Shown here: positions 6,284 through 13,372 of the stretch, piece after piece | Position numbering within the stretch: position 1 is the stretch's first letter | How the letters are laid out: the number at the start of each line of letters is the position of its first letter | Assembly: GCA_937934385.1 (NCBI GenBank) | Contig: CALGZV010000423.1 | Location: forward strand, 1 to 17,121 | Origin: an uncultured Clostridia bacterium | GTDB taxonomy: Bacteria > Bacillota > Clostridia > Oscillospirales > CAG-272 | Reading direction: 5' to 3' | Length of the DNA: 17,121 bases | Made by a program: the position numbers and the translations under genes | Notes under the pieces: model-generated | Databases searched by the model: none | What the model saw: only the letters and a program-made list of their open reading frames with translations | What the model was told of the DNA's origin: nothing

Positions 6284-7387
6284 ATGAAAAAATTTGGTAT
6301 AGCTATTGCTGCTTTAACTGTTGCGGCAACAACTCTCGCTGCAATTCCTGCTTCGGCCGCAAATCATAATGAAAGCGTACTTAAGGCTACGCCTAATATA
6401 GACGGTCAGATTGATGCGGCATACCTTGAATCTTTCTATATCGAACATGAATGGAATCCCGAGCGAAACAGTGATAATTTCTGGGCTAACGGAAAATTCG
6501 AGTTTGACTATGAGAAAGATGAAAAAGGAGATAAGGTAGCGGGCAGTGTTGGATACAATACTGCTTATGGATGGGACTGTAAGGCTACATCATACTTTCT
6601 TTGGGATGATGACAACCTTTATGTAGCTGTAAGAGTTATTGACGATGATATGGGTATTGTTGATGATGCGCATCATCAGATGGCTTGTGAAGCTACAAAT
6701 GATTTTGGACCTTGGCTCCAGGATTCTGTTCGTGTTAATTTTACCTTCAGAGGAATGACTTTCTTTTTGACGGCCGACCGCGGAGGCAAATTCCTTACTG
6801 CATATAAGGAAATGAATTACGGACAGAGCTGTTGGGTAGATATTTACAGCTGGTTTGAACATCAGAAAAATAAGGATGCCGGATACTATGTAACTAAACA
6901 GACGAATGACGGTTACATAGTTGAGATGAAGCTTCCTGTTAGTGAGAATGCTAAAGCAAGACTTCTTCAGGACGGCGGAACTTTCAAATATGCTGTGAAT
7001 GTTATTGACAGTCCCGCAGGCAGTAAATACGGTCTTGATCAGGCGCGCCTGGCTGAAGGTATAGAGGTTGAAGGATGTAACCTTGACGATTTTATCGTAC
7101 TGACTGACGGTGCCAATAAAGTTGACGGTTCTCCTGATATAAAGGTTAAGCTTTCTTCTAATGCCCCTACAGCGGCACCTGATACTCCTGCAGTTACACC
7201 TGATCCTGATAATAATCAGCAGAATCAGGAAAGCGGCTCGAACGGTTCCTCTACGACGCCTACAACGCCTACTACCGGAGATAAAACGAACTCAAGTGCA
7301 GCTCAGACCGGAGATGTGGGGATTGCAGTTGCAGCCTCAGCTCTTGTTGCCGCAGCAGGCTTTGTGGTAATTAAAAAGCGTAAGTAA
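6284..7387 (+). CDS. Secreted CBM9-like surface protein C with C-terminal anchoring tail
   Basis: Encodes 367 residues. ATG 6284 follows AAAGGTGA (6271-6278), and the in-frame GTG at 6275 lies inside that site. The signal peptide (MKKFGIAIAALTVAATT..PASA) ends near residue 25. The CBM9-like domain, about 30-290, opens 'PNIDGQIDAAY' and includes 'ATSYFLWDDDNLYVAVRVIDDD', 'DGYIVEMKLPV' and 'YGLDQARLAEGI'. It is closest to protein A, sharing KFEF, EKDEKGD and AYGWD. A long P/T/N/Q/S-rich linker follows, then the 29-residue tail AAQTGD, hydrophobic helix and KKRK, nearly identical to that of protein A. No catalytic motif is seen. I see no convincing promoter in the 70 bases after the upstream terminator, so this gene may depend on read-through or a weak promoter. 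Ligand unknown. Confidence 0.8.
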   Translation: MKKFGIAIAALTVAATTLAAIPASAANHNESVLKATPNIDGQIDAAYLESFYIEHEWNPERNSDNFWANGKFEFDYEKDEKGDKVAGSVGYNTAYGWDCKATSYFLWDDDNLYVAVRVIDDDMGIVDDAHHQMACEATNDFGPWLQDSVRVNFTFRGMTFFLTADRGGKFLTAYKEMNYGQSCWVDIYSWFEHQKNKDAGYYVTKQTNDGYIVEMKLPVSENAKARLLQDGGTFKYAVNVIDSPAGSKYGLDQARLAEGIEVEGCNLDDFIVLTDGANKVDGSPDIKVKLSSNAPTAAPDTPAVTPDPDNNQQNQESGSNGSSTTPTTPTTGDKTNSSAAQTGDVGIAVAASALVAAAGFVVIKKRK

Positions 7388-7398
7388 TTTTTTGATAT

Positions 7399-7460
7399 AA
7401 AACTCTCTCTTTTTTCAGTATGGCTGCTTTTTGCACCTGCGGTAAGGAGAGAGTTTTTAT
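7399..7460 (+). terminator. Intrinsic terminator after CBM9-like protein C
   Basis: AAAACTCTCTC (7399-7409) pairs with GAGAGAGTTTT (7447-7457), and the stem extends inward through a G-T pair and two A-T pairs. The apical loop is long (about 31 bases). The right arm runs into TTTTTAT. It sits 11 bases after the stop codon at 7385-7387. Confidence 0.7.
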
Positions 7461-7670
7461 ATTGTAATACGAAATTGATTTGGGAATTCATATTAAAATT
7501 TGGCTTAAAAATATTCAGCGGTCAAATAAATTTGAATAGATACAAATTTTCATATTTTATAATATGTTAGAATATATTTCTTAATATTACAATGTTAAAA
7601 AACATTATTTTTAGCATAAATGTTTCGAGATGATTTTATAATAAAAAATGATAACAGACGTTTTGTCATA
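7461..7670. other. AT-rich intergenic DNA without a recognisable gene
   Basis: This stretch lies between the convergent surface-protein and SGNH/GH95 units. It contains a TATAAT at 7558-7563, but the nearest -35-like sequence (TTGAAT, 7532-7537) is 20 bases away, which is poor spacing. No open frame or clear RNA gene is supported. Confidence 0.4.
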
Positions 7671-7736
7671 AGGAAATTAATTTCCTAATAGAATGTCCCG
7701 GATTGCTTTTATAATGCAATTCGGGACATTCTATTA
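7671..7736. repeat. 16-bp palindrome abutting a 21-bp inverted repeat
   Basis: AGGAAATTAATTTCCT at 7671-7686 is a perfect palindrome. Sharing its last base, TAATAGAATGTCCCGG begins a left arm at 7686-7706 that pairs with 7716-7736 around a 9-base loop. One of the 21 pairs is G-T on the + strand. No T run follows on either strand, so it is not a textbook terminator, although it sits about 70 bases beyond the SGNH stop and could end that transcript. The tip of a small mobile or REP-like element is another possibility. Confidence 0.6.
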
Positions 7737-7806
7737 TTGATTACTAATTTCTCAGTTCAATATCTGATATGCTAAACAGAAGATCGCAATTAAACGGTTT
7801 CCGCTT

Positions 7807-8913
7807 TTATTTATTATCTATTGTATATGTAGGATTTGTGACTTCTTTATAATTTATATTTGCGGAAAGAGAACTTGACTCATTTACGACAATAGACGGT
7901 CTGACACCGTATTTTTTGGCAAGGCACTCACGGAGAACAGGATAGAGACGTTCTGACATAAGTCGGTATCCTATATCATTAGGATGAAGCATATCTATTG
8001 TGCAAGCGAAGCGTCCGACGTTACCGTAAGTTTCGCTTCCGTCGATGAAGTAAACGTTCTCATCTCCTGCAGCAATTGCATTACGATAAGTTTGCCGAAT
8101 AATATCACGGCGTTCCATCTTTTCAAATTTAAGCGAGTCATCGCACATGGACTGCATTATTATCGGAAGATCCGGCTGTGCTTTACGAATGATTTTATAG
8201 AAATTCTCATGTGTTTTGCGCAAATGTGCTGCATTATCAGCATTGTGGTCGTAGTCCATGACAAACGCTGACATTTTCTGTTTTCCGAGAAACTCTGCCA
8301 TTGAAGGTTCTCCCATTCCTGATCCGGAAAATCCAAAATTAATAAAATCCGCATCTACCCATCTTGCCGTATATGCTACAAAATTACAGGACGGATGAGT
8401 TGCACTGCAACCTTCAGTTACAGATGATCCGTAATAAATGACCGGATCTTTATATGTAAACGGCGTAGGTGCAAGAACCTGAGCGTCATCATCAACAGAT
8501 ATTTCAAGATCTTCTACCGCTTCATTTCTGGGAAGATATATCGTATAATCGTCTATTATACCGGGAAGCTTTATATCACGTTCAGCGACAAGGCTTCCGT
8601 ATGCTTTGGGGACAGCGAAGCCTATATATTCAGCTTCTATGCCGCGGCCGCGTAGAACATCACATGCGGAGGAGCCGATTATTGTAAAATTGCTGTCACA
8701 TGTACATGAGTGAAGTATCATGCGTATATGAAGATTTTTTGAATCAGTACGGAAACGAATGCGTCCTCCCGTGCAACGGATACCCATTATGTCAATACCG
8801 TCGTTCACTTTACCGAAAAGTTCTTCGGGAACTTTCCAGAGATGACCTTTATGGTAATTTGAAAGAAGTCCGTTTATCTCGACAGGAGCGTCATATATAG
8901 ATATATTTTTCAT
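7807..8913 (-). CDS. SGNH/GDSL-family hydrolase, probable carbohydrate esterase
   Basis: Encodes 368 residues. I prefer ATG 8913 over the in-frame ATG at 8949, because AAAGGA lies about 11 bases before 8913 while nothing precedes 8949. Residues 1-150 look like the beta-sandwich N-terminal domain that precedes the hydrolase in GxDLY/GDSL_3-type esterases. Residues about 155-330 carry the SGNH blocks: YGSSVTEG (160-168) with Ser164 in the nucleophile position, GFSGSG (194-199) for the glycine block, DYDHN (220-224) for the Asn block, and D307-M-L-H310 followed by PND as the acid/base pair. There is no signal peptide, so it should be cytoplasmic. Family members remove acetyl or other acyl groups from sugars. 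The substrate is not readable here, but the position 97 bases after the GH95 gene on the same strand suggests deacylation of the same imported oligosaccharide. Confidence 0.8.
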   Translation of the reverse strand: MKNISIYDAPVEINGLLSNYHKGHLWKVPEELFGKVNDGIDIMGIRCTGGRIRFRTDSKNLHIRMILHSCTCDSNFTIIGSSACDVLRGRGIEAEYIGFAVPKAYGSLVAERDIKLPGIIDDYTIYLPRNEAVEDLEISVDDDAQVLAPTPFTYKDPVIYYGSSVTEGCSATHPSCNFVAYTARWVDADFINFGFSGSGMGEPSMAEFLGKQKMSAFVMDYDHNADNAAHLRKTHENFYKIIRKAQPDLPIIMQSMCDDSLKFEKMERRDIIRQTYRNAIAAGDENVYFIDGSETYGNVGRFACTIDMLHPNDIGYRLMSERLYPVLRECLAKKYGVRPSIVVNESSSLSANINYKEVTNPTYTIDNK

Positions 8914-9010
8914 TTTGTAGTCTATCCTTTCTTTTATTAACAATGCCATTAGATTTTAAATTATAAGTATAAGTATTATCTTGTGAGTGCATAACAACTT
9001 TTATAATTTA

Positions 9011-11380
9011 TCAGTTAAATTCAAGGAAGTATTTGCAGCCTGGTGTTGTACTGAAGCAAACTATTCCGTTTTCCACCGGCGTATCAATACGGCAGGAGCC
9101 TGATGAACCTTTGCAGTTTGTTGTGCCTTTCAGACGTATACGGCATTCACCGCCATGTGATGAAGTGACAGTGGCATGGACAACACGGCCGTCTGTCCAG
9201 TCAAAATCTACCGTGAAGCCTCCTCTGCAATGAAAGCCTTCAATATTTCCGCTTTTCCAGTTTTCGGGACATGCGGGCAGAGGAGAGATTACATCTTCAT
9301 AGCTTTGAATAAGCATCTCGGCTATTGCCGCCGAACCTCCGAAATTGCCGTCTATCTGGAATATCCGCGGAGGATGGAGATCAAGCATTGAGACCGTAGC
9401 GAAGTCGCATATAAGTGCGCGCAAATGTTCCATGGCAAGCTTACCGTCGCCGAAACGTGCGTAAAGTCCTGACGTCCATGCACGGCTCCAACCGGTGTGA
9501 CCGCCCCCGCATTCCATCCTTCTGTCAAGAGATACCTTGCAGGCATTAAATATGTCCGGATACTCTTTTTTATTTATTATATCTATAGGATATATACCGA
9601 CCAAATGTGAAAAATGACGGTGCCCGGGTTCTGTTTCCGTAAGCTGTTCGGTCCATTCGAGAAGCTCGCCGTTTTTGCCTATTTTAAGCTTCGGAAGATG
9701 TTTGCGTATTTCAATCCATTTTTCGCATTGTTTACGGTCCTTGCCGCACAGATTTGAAATAAATATTACCCAGTCGAATACGGCAGTACAAAGTTCGATA
9801 TCAATTGCCGATGATATGCAGGCTGATACAGGATGCTCATCTTCTGCCTCTTCAAAGCGATTTTCGGGAGACTGTGACGGAACAATCTGGAGATTTCCTT
9901 CCGGATCCTCACAAAGAAAGTCCTCATAAAACTCAGCGATCAGTTTAAAAAACGGATATGCGCGATCTGCAAGAAACTTTATATCGCATGTGAATTGCCA
10001 GTGCATCCAGTAGTGAGTTGCAAGCCATGCGGCGGTTCCTACGAATATATCCCATCCGCTTCTTGTGATTATCGCCCGTCCGTGGCAATCGGTTGCAAGC
10101 GGGTAAAGTATTCCCCGGCAGCCAAAGTGGCGCATTGCAGTTTTCTTACCCTCTTCTATCATGCCTTCACAAAAATTAAAAAAAGAATCGGTGAGTTTTG
10201 AAAGCCCTACTGTCTCTGCCATCCAATAGTTCATCTGGAGATTTATGTCGCAGTGAAAATCACTGTTCCACGGCGGGAGCAGCTCTTCATTCCATTTTCC
10301 CTGAAGGTTTGCCGGAAGCTTGCCGGAGGAAGAGATGAGAAGATATCTGCCGTAGTTAAAATAGAGTATCGGGATTATACTTTCAAACCGTCCTGCTTTA
10401 TAGCCCGCAAGAAGTTCGTCTGTATAAAGCTTTTCCGCTTCAGCGCAGTCATTGTCCGCTATATTTACCCGGCATTTGCAGAACATTTCCGAATACGGTT
10501 TCAGATGTTCTTTCAGAGCTGATTCATAATCGCCTTCAAAAAAATTGAAAGCTTCATTATCGGGTTCTCCCGTTTTATCCGTTGTACCGATATTAAGGTA
10601 TGCGGTTACGGTTTTTGCATTTTTTATTGTAACGCTTGCAGAATCTTTTGAGTATTCAGGTGTTCCGTCGGTAGACGAAATATATACTGCTGCTGTAAAT
10701 CTGCTGTCTCCGGTAAATTCTCCGTGCATAACTATACGTTTTTTGGATTCGTCGGTATAGAGAGAAAGCTCACAGTCCGGATCATCGCGGCGTGTCAGAT
10801 CAAGCTTCCAGCATATTGGTTTGCCGGCGCTGAGACGTATGCACATATTTCCGGGATCGCTTTGCGATATAAAGAGTTCCCGTTTTATATTAATACCGTC
10901 ACATATCCTCGAAACAGAGACTACCGCGCTGTTCATATCCAACTGACGCAGATATTCTTCATTTTTTTCAAATGCGTTTCCGCGGTTGCTAAGCTCTGTT
11001 ATGTTCAGATCTCCGACAGGCTGGAACGGATCCATAAGAAGAACCTGCTTGTCTTTTATTGTCGGATTCCGGTAATCTGACAGTTCAGTAGTACAATAGT
11101 CAGTGGCTTCTTTATATTTACCTGCGAAAAGCAATGCACGTGTTTTATCAAGGTTCTCCCGGGGTATCTCGTCTGCCTCTCTGTCTTTGAATATACCCTT
11201 GTAAAGTAATTCATGATTGAGTGCGATGCGTTCACATTCCGGTGATGTACCGCATATCATTCCTGCTATACGCCCATTTCCTATAGGCAGCCCTTCCATC
11301 CATTCAGAAGCGGGTTTATTATATCGCATTATGAGTGTTTCCCGGTATTCGGTGCGTACAATGCTTTCTCTGTTGGTCAT
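9011..11380 (-). CDS. GH95 family glycosidase (alpha-L-fucosidase or alpha-L-galactosidase)
   Basis: Encodes 789 residues from ATG 11380, within the usual GH95 range. CTTCCTTT on the + strand (11392-11399) gives an AAAGGAAG site that is somewhat distant. A GTG at 11392 abuts it, and ATG 11329 (MRYNKPASEW) is a possible later start. The N-terminal domain shows 'PASEWMEGLPIGNGRIAGMI' and 'RIALNHELLYKG', the GH95 signature. Catalytic-region motifs are present in order: GKWN...PPW, DINLQMNYW (378-386), SQSPEN with Glu506, and FQIDGNFGG with Asp677. By alignment from memory to Bifidobacterium bifidum AfcA, Asn380, Glu506 and Asp677 correspond to Asn423, Glu566 and Asp766, while Asp378 replaces Asn421. 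GH95 enzymes are inverting exo-enzymes that release alpha-1,2-L-fucose, or L-galactose in some clades. No signal peptide is seen, so it acts on imported oligosaccharides. It leads the minus-strand pair with the SGNH gene. Confidence 0.9.
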   Translation of the reverse strand: MTNRESIVRTEYRETLIMRYNKPASEWMEGLPIGNGRIAGMICGTSPECERIALNHELLYKGIFKDREADEIPRENLDKTRALLFAGKYKEATDYCTTELSDYRNPTIKDKQVLLMDPFQPVGDLNITELSNRGNAFEKNEEYLRQLDMNSAVVSVSRICDGINIKRELFISQSDPGNMCIRLSAGKPICWKLDLTRRDDPDCELSLYTDESKKRIVMHGEFTGDSRFTAAVYISSTDGTPEYSKDSASVTIKNAKTVTAYLNIGTTDKTGEPDNEAFNFFEGDYESALKEHLKPYSEMFCKCRVNIADNDCAEAEKLYTDELLAGYKAGRFESIIPILYFNYGRYLLISSSGKLPANLQGKWNEELLPPWNSDFHCDINLQMNYWMAETVGLSKLTDSFFNFCEGMIEEGKKTAMRHFGCRGILYPLATDCHGRAIITRSGWDIFVGTAAWLATHYWMHWQFTCDIKFLADRAYPFFKLIAEFYEDFLCEDPEGNLQIVPSQSPENRFEEAEDEHPVSACISSAIDIELCTAVFDWVIFISNLCGKDRKQCEKWIEIRKHLPKLKIGKNGELLEWTEQLTETEPGHRHFSHLVGIYPIDIINKKEYPDIFNACKVSLDRRMECGGGHTGWSRAWTSGLYARFGDGKLAMEHLRALICDFATVSMLDLHPPRIFQIDGNFGGSAAIAEMLIQSYEDVISPLPACPENWKSGNIEGFHCRGGFTVDFDWTDGRVVHATVTSSHGGECRIRLKGTTNCKGSSGSCRIDTPVENGIVCFSTTPGCKYFLEFN

Positions 11381-11392
11381 TAAAGTAACCAC

Positions 11393-11813
11393 TTCCTTTC
11401 ATGTAGGCATGAAAATATTATCGTGTCAGCTTATGTGAAAATGAGTTTCAATAATAATCTGATGTTAATGTTTTTGCTTCTTTATTAATATACTATTATT
11501 ATATATTATTTACAGACGGAGGAAGAAATTTTGTCAGAATTATATCAGTGCAATTATACATGCCTTTTCCGATTTTGTCAAGGCGCATGAATATAAATAT
11601 TTGAATAAAATTGTTGTTTTGTAAATAAATTAATTATGTGAAAATTGTTCTATTATTGTTTCACGAAAATAATAGAAAAAAGGACATCATAGTGATACTA
11701 TTGATTATGGTTAACTGTAATTTTTTAAAATAGAATAATAATTCATTGATTATATATATGTTGAATTTATACATCCAATGTATGCTTATATATTTTGAAA
11801 AGGAGAGATATTA
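11393..11813. promoter_or_regulatory. Divergent promoter region between GH95 and GH172 genes, with palindromes
   Basis: This 421-base AT-rich gap separates two divergent genes and holds no coding frame. TTCTATTATT (11648-11657) is the exact reverse complement of AATAATAGAA (11668-11677), giving a 30-base dyad suited to a dimeric regulator. ATACAT/ATGTAT (11769-11783) is a second small dyad close to the + strand gene. A plausible + promoter is TTGATT (11746-11751) with TATACA (11768-11773), 16 bases apart, but several alternatives exist. No clear promoter is picked for the minus strand. Confidence 0.45.
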
Positions 11814-12917
11814 ATGTTTAACGGATTGGGAATGAATCCCGGAAATCTGTCCAGACTTTCAAATGCCAAATCCCGTTCGATATCTGCTGAAAACCTGACC
11901 GGAGAAGCCGGCGGAGGTGCGCGCGCTGTTCCCGGAGATTTTCAGGCGACTGCTTCGGCGGCGGCACGCGAACTCGGACAGGGATGGAAGGTATCGCCTT
12001 ATGTTGCAGTACCGCAGGGCATTGAATTTACAATTGCTGATATTGAGGGCCCTGGAGCTATTCAGAGTATGTGGTTTGCAGGATGGATAAAGTACGATAT
12101 AGTCTTACGTATTTATTGGGAGGATCAGGATACTCCCTCGGTTGAAGTACCGCTTCCGGCATTTTTTGCTCATATGTACTGCTCGGACGAAAATTCTGAC
12201 GGCTGTTATCCGACTCTTAACTCTGCTATGGTCATGGTGGCGCCCAAACAGGGGTACAGTTGCTACTGGGAGATGCCTTTCCGCAAGCACTGCCGTATAA
12301 CGCTCGAAAATCTTACCGAAGGACCTAAAGGTATTTACTATCAGATCAATTATACGCTGACAGAGATTCCCGATGAGTGTGCGTATTTCCATGCACAGTA
12401 CCGTCAGAAACGCCCTGTTGACTATATGGAAGAGTATGTTATTCTTGACGGCATTGAAGGTAAAGGCCATTATGTCGGTACGTCGCTTGCTGCCGGAATG
12501 AACGGCTCAAATAACTGGTGGGGAGAGGGCGAGTTTAAATTCTATATAGATGATGACAGTAAGTTTCCTACGATTTGCGGAACCGGACTTGAGGACTATT
12601 TTCTCGGCGCCTGGGGTTGGGTTCCTAAAGATCATTATGTGACATATTCAGGACTGTATGCGGGAATGTTCCAGCATATACATTCAAATTCCGTATATCA
12701 GTCTCAGGAGAGATTTCAGCTTTACCGCTGGCATGTTCCTGATCCTATCCGTTTTGATAAAAAACTCCGTGTAACTGCGCAGGATCTCGGTTGGAGATCA
12801 GGCGGACGCTATCTTCCGCGCCGAGATGATTTTATGACGGTAGCGTATTGGTATCAGACGCTTCCCACAGCGCCGTTCCCGGCGTTTCCGTCTGCCGACG
12901 AACTCGAAATAATATAA
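11814..12917 (+). CDS. DUF2961 / GH172-type glycosidase
   Basis: Encodes 367 residues. ATG 11814 follows AAGGAG (11800-11805) by 8 bases. The protein shows the DUF2961 pattern along its length: 'RSISAENLTGEAGGGA' near the start, 'IADIEGPGAIQSMWF' (74-88), 'WWGEGEFKFYIDDD' (235-248), 'PTICGTGLEDYF' (252-263), and 'RVTAQDLGW' with 'MTVAYWYQ' near the end. DUF2961 contains GH172, whose characterised members cleave D-fructofuranosides (difructose dianhydride I) and D-arabinofuranosides of arabinan or arabinogalactan. Catalysis uses two glutamates. Candidates here are Glu238 or Glu240 in GEGE and Glu260 in GTGLEDYF. There is no signal peptide, so it should be cytoplasmic. It diverges from the GH95 gene and precedes the binding-protein genes. 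A decayed copy of its 3' end lies downstream. The family call is strong. The substrate is not determined. Confidence 0.88.
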   Translation: MFNGLGMNPGNLSRLSNAKSRSISAENLTGEAGGGARAVPGDFQATASAAARELGQGWKVSPYVAVPQGIEFTIADIEGPGAIQSMWFAGWIKYDIVLRIYWEDQDTPSVEVPLPAFFAHMYCSDENSDGCYPTLNSAMVMVAPKQGYSCYWEMPFRKHCRITLENLTEGPKGIYYQINYTLTEIPDECAYFHAQYRQKRPVDYMEEYVILDGIEGKGHYVGTSLAAGMNGSNNWWGEGEFKFYIDDDSKFPTICGTGLEDYFLGAWGWVPKDHYVTYSGLYAGMFQHIHSNSVYQSQERFQLYRWHVPDPIRFDKKLRVTAQDLGWRSGGRYLPRRDDFMTVAYWYQTLPTAPFPAFPSADELEII

Positions 12918-12999
12918 TATTTGGTTTTCTCTGTAAAAAAGAACAGCGCTATGGAAAAATTAACAGATTCGGGATGTATGCCGTAAATTTTTTCCGTCC

Positions 13000-13110
13000 A
13001 TCTGTTGAGAAGCCGTGATCTATATTTGCTGAAAGTTACATGACAGCGGCATACTGGTATCAAATGCTGTTTATATCAGGGGGGGCCTTCTCTCCCTTTA
13101 CTTGAGAAAA
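13000..13110 (+). pseudogene. Remnant of a second DUF2961/GH172 gene (3' end only)
   Basis: Bases 13040-13069 read MTAAYWYQML. The intact upstream gene has MTVAYWYQTL near its C-terminus (from 12834). From the second codon on, 19 of 27 bases match, and most differences are at third codon positions, which indicates a former coding sequence. Just upstream, AGCCGTGATCTATATTTG may correspond to the GGRYLPRRDD region, but weakly. Downstream a seven-G run (13079-13085) is followed by codons resembling the proline/phenylalanine end of the intact protein in another frame. There is no start and no open frame. It looks like the leftover end of a tandem copy that was deleted. Confidence 0.6.
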
Positions 13111-13139
13111 TGGAGAAATAATTTAAATAATCACAGTTG

Positions 13140-13170
13140 TTTACATAATTCCATATATTTTTAATACAAT
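13140..13170 (+). promoter_or_regulatory. Candidate promoter for the binding-protein genes
   Basis: TTTACA (13140-13145) and TACAAT (13165-13170) are 19 bases apart, or TTACAT gives 18. Transcription would begin near 13177, leaving a leader of about 195 bases. The spacing is not ideal, so this is tentative. Confidence 0.3.
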
Positions 13171-13215
13171 GTACGGGAATGAATTTGAAAAGACACCGTA
13201 AATAAAGCAGGGGTT

Positions 13216-13345
13216 ATTGCCGACTCGGCAATGCTGTAATAAAACAAGATATCCGGAGACTGCTGCCGCAATAAAGTTTAGACTTCGGAATATACTTATG
13301 CGGTTTTCCGTATATCACTGATACGGGCATAGATAAATTATTTAT
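13216..13345 (+). promoter_or_regulatory. Structured leader upstream of the solute-binding protein genes
   Basis: Three inverted repeats lie in the leader: ATTGCCG (13216-13222) with CGGCAAT (13226-13232) around ACT, CCGTAT (13308-13313) with ATACGG (13321-13326), and ATAAAT (13333-13338) with ATTTAT (13340-13345). No T tails follow. The AAAGGAG site lies at 13362-13368. I recognise no known riboswitch. The elements could regulate a high-abundance lipoprotein transcript. Confidence 0.4.
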
Positions 13346-13372
13346 GTCTGTTGACGAACTGAAAGGAGAGTT

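Noticed and set aside
8914..8949. 12-residue N-terminal extension of the SGNH hydrolase (ATG 8949)
   Set aside because: The extension would contain the AAAGGA site that serves ATG 8913, and nothing precedes 8949.
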